This document shows positions 31,401 through 39,283 of a stretch of DNA of 64,000 nt, piece after piece. The notes under the pieces are model-generated. The model was not told the origin of the DNA. It worked only from the letters and a program-made list of their open reading frames with translations, and searched no databases. The stretch is from Lodderomyces elongisporus (lineage: Eukaryota > Ascomycota > Pichiomycetes > Serinales > Debaryomycetaceae). The stretch covers positions 682,001 to 746,000 of the forward strand of contig NC_083677.1 in NCBI RefSeq assembly GCF_030384665.1. The letters are read 5' to 3'. The translations under genes and the position numbers were made by a program. How positions within the stretch are numbered: position 1 is the stretch's first letter; every line of letters starts with the position of its first letter.

Positions 31401-32957
31401 TTCTTCTTCTTCTGCATTGTTCAACGGTCGCTTAGTAAGTATTGAGTTTGGGATTTCCACTAGGTCGCCCGATGGCGTTTTTTCCAATCTTGTACGGTGC
31501 TGAATCTCTAAATCTAACAATGACGCGTGCTCAAGTTGTGCCCTTGGACGTGATTTCTTATGTGATCCTTTCACCCTAGCACTATTGAAGTTTTGTTTAG
31601 TATAGTATCTATAATATTTGGTACGACCATCTGTTTCACTTTGTCTGACAATTGCATGGTGTGGATCTTCTCCTGGGTATTCCTGTTGAGGAATTAATAC
31701 ATCATCATTTACAAGGAATGTTGGAAAGCTTTCTAGAATCTTGGCAATTCCTCGATGTTTCCCTTCGCCCATTATTGCTTGTATTAGTTGCCTTGAAGTT
31801 GTTCCCGCGGACCCTGCATCTTCGATTGTTTGATACACTTGAGTCGCAAGCGTATATATATCATTAAATGTTGCAGATGGAAAGTGGTCCTTGTGGCCAT
31901 CGTTATCTTCCTCATCAATTACCATGTCCCGATTTTCCTTCTCTTTTTTCTCTTCCTTCTCTTCCATCTTAAAATCCTCTCCGAACATCTCTTTGCCTTT
32001 ATCAATCAAAGATTTCTTCTCTCGCAATCGGCTTAATAAGCTGTCATTGTCAAAAATAGCATCGTCGCCAAGAGGAAGGTCTTTCAAATACCTTAATGCA
32101 TACACCATCCGCTCCGGATAATGGTGATGAGGTACATCGATCCGTTCTACACAACCACTCTCTACTAGAGTGTCAACAACACCTTCAAACAATCGAGACA
32201 TATGTTGTACAAGATGCATTTTCATCTCCACTTTCAAATCTCTGAATGTTCGTATATGATTCGTCGCATCTTTTAGTGCATTGACTATAAATTGTCTAAT
32301 CTTATCTGGAGTCTTGTCCATTTCGTCTTCGTGCGATTGTGGCGGCTTATCGGCACCAACTCGGCTCGTCAATTTGTAATGCACTACCCATGACGTGTGA
32401 ATTTTTTTTTCTTTCCAATATCGTTGCTCCTTTACTATCAATCCTGACTCTTCAAGTTTATTTAGTCTTCCAGTCATTGACCGTTTATCTTGCCCAGTGG
32501 CATCGGAGACTTCAACAGACCATGCACCTTTATCTCCGTACTTGGCAATTTCAACTAATAATTGGTAAGGAAACACACCTAGTGTTTGGATGCATCGCTT
32601 GTAATTTGATTGCCCTGTTAAATGGAAGCATTGAGTATCATCCGTGGCTCTTATTCTTAAATCTAACGGTTTTTTCTGTTTATTAATGAATGACTGATAG
32701 TCAGACTCAATTGTGATGGGATCTTTGTCATAGGTCACATAGTATTTAACCTCCTCGTGATCATCGTACGCTCTCACATCAAACAAGAGCCATTTCCAAA
32801 TCGTTTGTTTTTGGAAGTCGTCTAGATAATTGGTCTGATGTAGTTTATCTTGAATGTGTTGCCATAACTCACTTAACAACAATCCTTTACTCCCAGAGAA
32901 TGAAAGCTTCTCCTCTGTGAACGCCACAAGCTCATAAGGTGTGCACGAGAACAGCAT
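28404..32957 (-). CDS. TFC3: TFIIIC subunit tau138, B-block binding
   Basis: 1517 residues, longer than S. cerevisiae Tfc3 (1160). The N-terminus (MLFSCTPYELVAFTEEK) leads to a B-block TFIIIC winged-helix domain (about 125-196: YQLLVEIAKYGDKGAWSVEV, then RSMTGRLNKLEESGLIVKEQ). Further winged-helix stretches occur (KVLLEVIKNLGGVTFARAKL). A large charged middle region (about 500-900) with a poly-Glu run accounts for the extra length. The C-terminal end NVVLDWLKKSQFIVHGPFDG fits the family. It binds the B box of tRNA gene promoters for RNA polymerase III. The ATG at 32955-32957 is chosen because the 45-residue upstream extension is hydrophobic and encoded by promoter-like sequence. Confidence 0.88.
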   Translation of the reverse strand: MLFSCTPYELVAFTEEKLSFSGSKGLLLSELWQHIQDKLHQTNYLDDFQKQTIWKWLLFDVRAYDDHEEVKYYVTYDKDPITIESDYQSFINKQKKPLDLRIRATDDTQCFHLTGQSNYKRCIQTLGVFPYQLLVEIAKYGDKGAWSVEVSDATGQDKRSMTGRLNKLEESGLIVKEQRYWKEKKIHTSWVVHYKLTSRVGADKPPQSHEDEMDKTPDKIRQFIVNALKDATNHIRTFRDLKVEMKMHLVQHMSRLFEGVVDTLVESGCVERIDVPHHHYPERMVYALRYLKDLPLGDDAIFDNDSLLSRLREKKSLIDKGKEMFGEDFKMEEKEEKKEKENRDMVIDEEDNDGHKDHFPSATFNDIYTLATQVYQTIEDAGSAGTTSRQLIQAIMGEGKHRGIAKILESFPTFLVNDDVLIPQQEYPGEDPHHAIVRQSETDGRTKYYRYYTKQNFNSARVKGSHKKSRPRAQLEHASLLDLEIQHRTRLEKTPSGDLVEIPNSILTKRPLNNAEEEEEEEEEEEEKEREEREQDSVIIELLKNNEPTVLGNICGTPAAGPKRGRPRKTPKKEEILHKDDQDKVKLENESENENEKERERERERKKVRDKKVGEEGDHYDGDEVQIRKKAKTTKAKEVKRQRKEHTEKEPKELARTAKPEIESSKDTNGNKLNLTNTSEVDIHATEPMVSKRLTRGMARKEKETHVVEARKEQDGKTGKRKLSNDSDNKDDVLTTKIKRRPNILDFFKSVSPEKSKQKLDYDDALATENNSVDGVQNKRNIEENENKQHLEQKQVQEHEQGHEQGEMDLQSPTDKAPASQENVEATENESNVIQKEKSISVKMEPNENHSNSMNLNKPQSQTFTPTLKQPIVKARLRKVLEKSMQRSADVTGSSRRKVLLEVIKNLGGVTFARAKLAKLLDERMGSDTTTDLKTIVRDIHKLVESGDLEVQLVQVKENGQDMTRRLMILTDPKERPSDEMIEKVKTNSSVWGRSGYMASQKTRKLIGETYDVVNPQEALGRRLPRLSSLKSKEPRTVRLVGDGEKQYPARPPKEKALNRKAPSEKNFRSRRKERKKEINMSIDFPIQFDRNDVTQIFRAVCICKSFKKNVIDFEAIAALFLNADADTIKRLWNQVRRQLGGMSSVKKGEEAFEQIVLQKIEENYIGVDDLNDIQLPFFLNLWDSSDPSKIYMSERYPLYNSIEDNLSYYNKLNPEQTQDLFDNLELPSMKLKEEALVSKSFDYNDLDTTIVVEPKSAQIRTAIKALFITRPSQQSKVDIDRILKDFDESELEQVSVAMNQEGDLLFQNENPTTKFLITEKVFEPIQDCVSKSFFKTANQFRENLLEITSSKKGLVITQGLEDSNAAQLLSLLSSNMVSMTHIDHPYKFEGYESRAVDKDCLECDMLVYKDLGSNAAQEPSIKNVPVPVGKPCSYVWVDSHGQINSELWRNIIAALVYFIHSRPGIPSVFLYKKYQRLLSYKELNVVLDWLKKSQFIVHGPFDGYSTTSNWFSILGS

Positions 32958-33183
32958 TGTTGAAAAAAGTATAAATAGAATCGAGTGGGTGGGTGGGTTA
33001 TGGTGATAAGCGGGGAAATAAGAATTAAACCTGAAGAATGGAAAATGGGAAAATGGGAAATGGGAAATGAGAAATAAAAATAACAATAACAATAAATATA
33101 GATAAGACCTAAAATTACAGTAACAAGTTCATTTAATCAAACAGAAGTGTTTTTGTTGTTTGTTGTTGGTTTGTTGGTTTGTT

Positions 33184-33222
<39 letters not shown>

Positions 33223-33757
33223 AAACAAGATGGAAATGTCAATATTAATCTCTGCGGAGTTAGTACAAACCACACAAACCCTCACGCAACCTATTCATCC
33301 TTTCTTATGTTCTTTTTTTTTTCTTTTTTTTTTTTCTGGTTTGTTTGTTTGTCCTATTCACTTATCCGCTAGTTGCAAAATATACAGAAAGCGTAAAAGA
33401 AAAGAAAGAAAAAAAAAATTTTGAAGGAAAAAAAAAAAAAATTTAAAGAATGAATGAAAGAAAGAATAACCAAAGTATCTTTTCATTTCTTTTCTTTTCT
33501 TTTTCTTTTGGGCTTGCTTCAAAATTACTAGTTCATCACAGACAGAAACAAAATAACTGAACAGTGGGTTTATTGACTAGCTAGTATCAGCAACACTAAA
33601 GGTACCGTTTCGTCAGATCATCAAGCATTTTTTTTTTTGTTTGTTTGTTTTCCCAATAGCTTTTCTACTTTCTTAATTATATTTTTTTGCCTAAAAAAAA
33701 TACAAACTTTCTTTTCTTTTATATTTATTTGAGGGGGGAAGACAAATTTCAAACAAG
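32958..33757. other. Divergent promoter between TFC3 and EFM5
   Basis: 800 bp without a gene. Contains GGGAAAATGGGAAATGGGAAATG repeats (about 33045-33070), a GT dinucleotide array (33188-33219) and several poly-A/T and TTTCTTTT tracts. Confidence 0.6.
33188..33219. repeat. GT dinucleotide microsatellite
   Basis: About 16 copies of GT within the TFC3/EFM5 divergent promoter. Confidence 0.9.
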
Positions 33758-34519
33758 ATGAGTGATTCTGATGACGAACCGATAACTTTGTCAGCACATG
33801 CCTTGGCTGCACTTCAAGAGTTCAAATCCGAGGAGAAGCAACGTTTAGAGAAATTCGAGTCTTTATATCAAGCTTCGGAGGATAAGTTTGCCGACCAGCA
33901 ACAACAACAGCCTGGGCATATAATCACTATTGATGATTTTAAAGAAGACTGGCAGCTTTCTCAGTTTTGGTACGCCGATGAGACTGCCAAGATTTTGGGG
34001 AAAGCCTTGCTAGAAGGTGCCGATGAGGATACTGTTGTCGTAATTGCCTCTGCCCCCTCCGTGTATGCTGCTATAAAACAGCTCCCCGAAGATGAAATTC
34101 CAACAAAGCATATCTATCTTTTGGAATTTGACCCTCGTTTCAAGGTATTGGCTGGTGAACAGTATTTTAGTGTTTACGATTATAACAAGCCAGACGAGAT
34201 TCCAGCACATTTAAAGCACAAGTGTCATAGGCTTTTGATTGATCCGCCATTCTTGGAGGAGGTCTGTCAAAACAAAAGCGCCGAGGCTGCAAAGAATCTA
34301 CTTGTTGAAGAAAGTGAAAGAAGTGCAAAAACGGCATCTGGAGACAACAAATTTAAATTAATTTCTTCAACTGGGGAGCGTATGCACAAGGTTGTAGAAA
34401 GAAACTACCCAGGTGTTCATGTTACAAACTTTTTACCCGAACACAAGAATGGGTTGAGCAATGAATTCAGATGTTATGCCAATTTCGAAGGTTCCTTTTG
34501 GAAATTTGATAAACTGTAA
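33758..34519 (+). CDS. EFM5: eEF1A lysine N-methyltransferase (N6AMT2 family)
   Basis: 253 residues, uninterrupted, close to the yeast family length. Shows the DPPF catalytic motif at 162-165 (LLIDPPFLEE), inherited from N6-adenine methyltransferases, an aromatic/acidic segment DWQLSQFWYADETA (64 on) and the SAM-fold strand VVVIASAPSVYAA. The C-terminal NEFRCYANFEGSFWKFDKL is typical. Efm5 methylates Lys79 of eEF1A in S. cerevisiae. Here it lies convergent with EFB1, which encodes the exchange factor of the same eEF1A protein; shared transcriptional control is not implied. Confidence 0.93.
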   Translation: MSDSDDEPITLSAHALAALQEFKSEEKQRLEKFESLYQASEDKFADQQQQQPGHIITIDDFKEDWQLSQFWYADETAKILGKALLEGADEDTVVVIASAPSVYAAIKQLPEDEIPTKHIYLLEFDPRFKVLAGEQYFSVYDYNKPDEIPAHLKHKCHRLLIDPPFLEEVCQNKSAEAAKNLLVEESERSAKTASGDNKFKLISSTGERMHKVVERNYPGVHVTNFLPEHKNGLSNEFRCYANFEGSFWKFDKL

Positions 34520-34802
34520 CAATGACAAAATGAAGAAAAAAAAAAGAAAAAAGGAGGAAGCGAGCTGGTGAAACTGAAAATGAAAGTATATGTAGATAAA
34601 AGTGTGAAGTTTCAGCTTCTAGTTAATCAATAAGTAGGGAATACCAAATCACTCTGTTTATAGATCATCGTTATAATTGACTATTATAAGATTAGAGAGG
34701 GAAAAGCAGGGATGGGAAAGTAAAAACGAGGAAAAGAAAAAAAAATTGTTTACTAAATTAAAAACATTACCGTAAGATTATAATAATATTGAGGCAAGAA
34801 GC
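34520..34802. other. Convergent 3' region between EFM5 and EFB1
   Basis: 283 bp, A-rich, no gene seen. Both genes terminate here. Confidence 0.6.
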
Positions 34803-35976
34803 TTACAATTTTTGCATAGCAGCGATATCAGTTGATTGGACGTGGTCTTCATCTTCTTCAACGGCAGCTTGCAAGTCATCCAAAGAAACCAAGGCATCTT
34901 CAACAACCAAGTTGATTTGCAATTTCTTGATACCGAAACCAACTGGAATCCATTGGTGAGCACCCCAGGTCAAACCTTCCATGGAGATGTTCTTGACGTT
35001 AGACAACAACTCTTCCAAGTCGGTTTCGTCATCCCATGGTTTAACATCCAAGGTAACGATAGACTTAGCAGCTGGCTTAGGACCCTTAGCAGCCTTCTTA
35101 GCAGCGTATTCAGCCAATCTTTGTTGCTTCAATTTTTCAGCTTCTTCATCGACTTCATCGTCGTCTGAACCAAACAAGTCAACGTCATCGTCATCTTCTT
35201 CAGCAGCAGCTTCCTTCTTGGCAGCAGCTGGAGCTGGTGAGTCGTTACCGGCTGGCAACTCAGCAAACTCATCAGTGAATGAGGCAATGTGGTTGAACCA
35301 TCTTGTGAAAGCTGGGTACTCTTTTTGGAAAGCTTTGTAAACCTTTACATCAGCTTGAGTTGGTGCAGCACTGATCAATTGTTAGTAATTAATGAACCTC
35401 AAACGAATTTGTTGAAATCAACATGAAAAAAAATCGAAAAAAAAAATCGAAAAAAATTCCAAAAGAAAAAAAAAAAAACGGGAAAAAGTTCATTGCTCAT
35501 TAAACCAAAAAGTTGCTCCGACTTTTAAGCAAGCTGCCTTGTTACTTGTATAATTTCAGATAATAGATTTAAATCTCCTTTGTCACTCATGCGGTGGGTC
35601 TTGAGGCCACCTCTTAAACACGGACCAAAGATTGGGATCATCATAAAAAAAGTAACAAATGAGAATGAAAATTGAGCTCAATTGGGAAAAAAGATGAAGA
35701 AGGAGAGAGCAATTGGCAAGCCAGAATAGTCGAAAGAAAACCAAAAAAATGTAAGCTTGTTCACTTATTTGGTTTCATTCCTCCCTAAACTCTTTTCAAT
35801 TTCAAAATCTCACAGCAAACTTGGTTTAAAAAAGAACTTAAAAAAATGGAAAATTTCCAAATTTTTCTTTTGTCGAATGGAATTCACGAAACATACCCAT
35901 CAATGTATGACTTGTCAGCCAAGAAGTGGTTTAAAGATTTGACGGTCTCAACCTTGTTGAAGTCTGAAAATGACAT
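34803..35976 (-). CDS. EFB1: Translation elongation factor 1-beta (eEF1B alpha), one intron
   Basis: Exons 35976-35897 (80 nt) and 35370-34803 (568 nt) join to 215 residues. Exon 1 encodes MSFSDFNKVETVKSLNHF and LADKSYID, then GG|T makes Gly, continuing AAPTQADVKVYKAFQKEYPA. Donor GTATGT (35896-35891), branch TACTAAC (35387-35381) and acceptor CAG (to 35371) are canonical. The GST-C-like N-domain, acidic linker with DDDDVDLFGSDDDE and C-terminal GEF domain (SIVTLDVKPWDDETDLEELL through STDIAAMQKL) match eEF1B, which recharges eEF1A with GTP. Intron position and the 80-nt first exon resemble S. cerevisiae EFB1. The intron carries a snoRNA. Confidence 0.97.
35371..35896 (-). other. EFB1 intron (snoRNA host)
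   Basis: 526 nt, phase 2, GTATGT donor, TACTAAC branch at 35381-35387 and ATCAG acceptor. The U18-type C/D snoRNA lies in its middle. Confidence 0.95.
35541..35656 (-). ncRNA. SNR18: C/D-box snoRNA U18 (snR18) in the EFB1 intron
   Basis: On the minus strand the order is: terminal stem GTTACTT (35656-35650), box C ATGATGA (35644-35638), guide TTGGTCCGTGTTT (35628-35616), box D CTGA (35559-35556) and closing stem AAGTAAC (35547-35541). The 13-nt guide is exactly complementary to the conserved 25S rRNA segment AAACACGGACCAA. S. cerevisiae snR18, which directs 2'-O-methylation at 25S A649 and C650 in this segment, is also encoded in the EFB1 intron. Host gene, boxes, stem and target all agree. 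Mature ends are probably a few bases inside the stem. Confidence 0.93.
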
Positions 35977-36584
35977 GATTGAATTGATATGTGATGAAAG
36001 AAAAAAATAAAAAAAAAATTTTAGGGAACAACTTTGAGAAGAAGAAGATCAGAATGAAAATTATGTTCAAAAAATTTTCTCTGGTTCTCAAACCCACATG
36101 GATGGATGGATGAGCAAACACAAAAATGAATGTTAGAAACAAAAAAGTATGTGTGTGTACAGGTGTAGATGTGTGTGTGTACAGGTGTCTATTTTTTTTT
36201 GCTTCTTTCTTTGTTTCTTGCACGCCATAATAAGTCAGCGCAGCAAAAGTTGTTGTTAAATTTTTATACACTTTTTTTTTAAAAAAAACTTTTGAGTTTG
36301 GTTTTGGTCCTTTTTGGCCATTATGCACGCCCCCCCCCATTGCTTGTATACAAATTTTGTTGTTTTTTTTCTCTTTTGATATCTATCTATATTTTTCATC
36401 ATTAAAAAGTAGTCACAAGTAGGCTCTCACATTCAATGACTATTGGAAAAGCTATCGTTACTATCTATTAAAAGCTAAACACTAATGGGTGGAAGTTTTT
36501 GGCTTGGAAGTGGAGGGGTGAATGGAAGAGTGGAGTGGAGTGCAGGGATGAATTCGGTCAGCGCCATGTTTGAGCTTTCATCAC
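35977..36584. other. EFB1 promoter and 3' end of the zinc-cluster gene
   Basis: 608 bp upstream of the EFB1 ATG, with a duplicated 16-bp element (36151-36188), poly-A/T tracts, a run of nine C (about 36330-36338) and GGAGTGGAGTGC-like sequence before the zinc-cluster stop. No gene seen. Confidence 0.6.
36151..36188. promoter_or_regulatory. Duplicated GTGTGTGTACAGGTGT element upstream of EFB1
   Basis: Two exact 16-bp copies at 36151-36166 and 36173-36188, spaced 22 bp start to start (two helical turns), 175-212 bp upstream of the EFB1 ATG. On the sense strand they read ACACCTGTACACACAC, loosely like a Rap1-type ACACCC site. Regulatory role inferred. Confidence 0.4.
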
Positions 36585-38903
36585 TTATAGCGGTAGGTAG
36601 TCAACACCTTCTGCAAGCCACTCACTAAGGCACTCCTCCTGGCTCAATCGCGAGTGCCACACTTTCTCAACAATCTCTTTCATCGACAATATCGTACCCA
36701 TCTTTGTAACTTCGTATAGCGCGGTGATATATTTCAACAAGCGGTTCCTTTCAAACACGGATTTACACTCACAGCCAATTGCATACAATGGCCATACCAT
36801 TTGCGTCACAATTGCTGTTTTGGGGTCTAATCGGTCATAAATGCTTATAAACTCGGTGACAAGTTTATCAGTAGTTGGTGATAAAAGTAATGAAGATTGG
36901 CGAGTTGGTAGCTCACTGCAAGATCTATTCAATGTAATCCACACTGCAATAGCCCAGCATAAAGCACAATTCATTCTCAACACGTAACTTTCTTCCTCTT
37001 TATCTTCTTCCTTACCGACACCACTAGTGTTTAATGGAACATAGTCTCTGTAATTGAGCAAAATGTGCTTGATGCGCAAATAACTCGCTCGAATGTGTTC
37101 AAACGTCAACATTGGATCATGTCGTATCTGATGCCGCAAAGTACACACCTCGGACATGGCTGTAAAAATCTCTCCCGGGCAACCCATCATCTTTGATGAG
37201 GAAACCGAATCTGACACAGTGCCATACCACTGTGGAAGACAATATGGCAAACGGTAGTCAGGAGATACTACTGCGCAAACTGTATCATACCAGCTTAGCA
37301 CAACCAACAACGATCTCTGTTTCGAATTATTAGTTAAAACCTCATTATAAAATATGGGGTCTTTACAAATCTCTGAAAAGACTTTAAAAAAGTCCCTTGC
37401 CAAAGAACTCTTGCCCTTTTCAACAACTGCAAAAAGAATATGCACATTCATCAAAACCAAAATAACAAAATAACTGACATGCTTTTTGCTTTGATCCTCG
37501 TCGTTTTCAAGTCCATTGCTCATTGGATTATTCGGAGAGTTGACTCTTGACGCATTCTCACGTATATATCGTATCAAGTGATCCATTGTATTATTGATAT
37601 GCGCAAGTCCCTTTTGGTAATATTCAGACCCACCTGCCTTACTCTCATACATGTGGATGCAAGCTAACGATATAAAACAACTTCTGGCAATGTCAAAGTC
37701 ACAGTATTGTAGTGCCAAGTCTGGCCACGGTGATTTCGGATGGCCATCAAGCAAAGGTAACAATTTTTTAAAAAAATGTTTCAACATGTTATTTTCTTCT
37801 TGGTGGCTCATAGCAAAAAGCGAGGAAGTGTCTTGTGGTGAAGTTATCTTGGTTTTGCTGTCGTGAGTGCTACTGCTGTTGTTATTGTTGTTGTTGTTGT
37901 TGTTGTTGTTGCTTTTGTTGTTATTGTTATTGTTATTGTTATTGTTATTGTTATTGGTGGTGTTGCTGTCCTCGTGTGTTTCCGGGCTGTTTAATAACTT
38001 TTTATGACTCTCATCAAAGATTTTAGATTTACCAATTATATCCATAATCTGCAGGTCAAAGTCTAAGCTATGTTGTTGTTGTTGGTGGTGGTGGTGGTGC
38101 TGATGCTGATGGTGCTGATGGTGCTGATGGTATTTGTAGTCTTCAGAAGTGCTAGAGTCCACAATCCGTGTATCATTTGTCACTCGCTGTTCAGGAGGAG
38201 GCGGCGTTATATCGGCAAATGCCGAAGAAAGAAGAGTTTGGAGATCTTCAAACAAATCAGTGCTAAATTGGTTAAGGTTTGAGGTTGAAGTACTTGGGTA
38301 AGTTGCAGTTGCAGTTGCAGTTGCAATGTTTTCCCTCTGTTGCGAAAAGCTTTCGTTCATGGTATGTTCAGTTTTAGCTCTCTTTGCAATAGGATTTTCT
38401 TGTCTCTCTTTCCCTTTTCCTTCCTCCTCCAGTTCCTCAGCATGTTCTTGTTTCTTATGTGACTTGATTCCTCTTAAGTTACTAATTTGTTGAGTTGGTT
38501 GTATCAATGCTCTGGGAACCGTTTCATTTTTAAAAGTTCCATCAATCTGAACTCGCTTACTGCTCTTCTTTTTACTTTCCGTTATGTTGTTGGTATTCCT
38601 CACTCTTTTGACCCTGCCCAATTCTCCGTTTGGGTCATGCTGAAACACCTCAAAAGTAATCTTACGGTCGTAGCCTTCGCATTGCCTATTCGTACTAGAA
38701 CAATTGATGCAAACAGGTTTGGTTTCGTCGCACTTTCTATGTCTAAATGTTTGTTTGTTGTTTTTTTTTGTTAGTACAACAATAGCTTTATATCGGTGGA
38801 AAGAGTTATGATAAAGATGGACAATAGCAGAATAAAAGAATACACACCTTTTTTTACATGTCCAACACCCTGTTCGGACCCTCGTGATCTTTGCACCACT
38901 CAT
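36585..38903 (-). CDS. Zn2Cys6 transcription factor with an in-frame intron splitting the zinc cluster
   Basis: Exons 38903-38848 and 38742-36585 give 737 residues. The spliced N-terminus reads TGCWTCKKRHRKCDETKPVC, then INCSSTNRQCEGY: C-x2-C-x6-C-x6-C-x2-C-x6-C, a perfect fungal binuclear zinc cluster. The intron (105 nt, phase 2) has donor GTGTGT, branch TACTAAC (38776-38770) and acceptor TTTAG. It is exactly 35 codons with no stop, so an unspliced frame remains open (772 residues) but breaks the metal cluster. The middle has His/Gln and Asn runs. The C-terminal half resembles the fungal transcription-factor middle-homology region. Targets unknown; orthologue not identified. Confidence 0.88.
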   Translation of the reverse strand: MSGAKITRVRTGCWTCKKRCVFFYSAIVHLYHNSFHRYKAIVVLTKKNNKQTFRHRKCDETKPVCINCSSTNRQCEGYDRKITFEVFQHDPNGELGRVKRVRNTNNITESKKKSSKRVQIDGTFKNETVPRALIQPTQQISNLRGIKSHKKQEHAEELEEEGKGKERQENPIAKRAKTEHTMNESFSQQRENIATATATATYPSTSTSNLNQFSTDLFEDLQTLLSSAFADITPPPPEQRVTNDTRIVDSSTSEDYKYHQHHQHHQHQHHHHHQQQQHSLDFDLQIMDIIGKSKIFDESHKKLLNSPETHEDSNTTNNNNNNNNNNNNNKSNNNNNNNNNNNSSSTHDSKTKITSPQDTSSLFAMSHQEENNMLKHFFKKLLPLLDGHPKSPWPDLALQYCDFDIARSCFISLACIHMYESKAGGSEYYQKGLAHINNTMDHLIRYIRENASRVNSPNNPMSNGLENDEDQSKKHVSYFVILVLMNVHILFAVVEKGKSSLARDFFKVFSEICKDPIFYNEVLTNNSKQRSLLVVLSWYDTVCAVVSPDYRLPYCLPQWYGTVSDSVSSSKMMGCPGEIFTAMSEVCTLRHQIRHDPMLTFEHIRASYLRIKHILLNYRDYVPLNTSGVGKEEDKEEESYVLRMNCALCWAIAVWITLNRSCSELPTRQSSLLLSPTTDKLVTEFISIYDRLDPKTAIVTQMVWPLYAIGCECKSVFERNRLLKYITALYEVTKMGTILSMKEIVEKVWHSRLSQEECLSEWLAEGVDYLPL
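38743..38847 (-). other. 105-nt frame-preserving intron inside the zinc cluster
   Basis: GTGTGT donor (38847 downward), TACTAAC branch at 38770-38776, TTTAG acceptor ending at 38743. It sits between the second and third cysteines of the Zn2Cys6 motif. Confidence 0.9.
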
Positions 38904-39283
38904 TTTATTTTGTGCTTTTATTTTATTATTTTTGGAAAAGGTCTTTTAATTTTAAAGTTCTTTCTCTTGGTGATGTTCATGAGTTTCGATTGAATCTAGA
39001 GATTAGTTTTGATGGATTGAAAATTATACTCATCGATTGACAAATTGTATTCTATTATTGTAGTACTGATAATAGCAGCAGCAGTAGTAGTAGTAGTAAT
39101 AATAATAGCAAAAAGTAAGAGTAGTCTGAATTAGTTGTTACCGCATTTTAAAAAAGATCTTCTTTGTCGCGCGAATATACCGGATCTGGATCTTTTTCGC
39201 GGATCTGTAATTTGGCGTACTGTTATTTGGCAAAGAACATTGTATATACAAGTGAATAAACAATTCGACAACAGCAGGTTGCA
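38904..39283. other. Divergent promoter between the zinc-cluster gene and CNE1
   Basis: 380 bp, no gene. Contains AGCAGCAGCAGTAGTAGTAG-type trinucleotide tract (about 39075-39110) and two CGCG-containing palindromic stretches (about 39165-39205). Confidence 0.55.
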
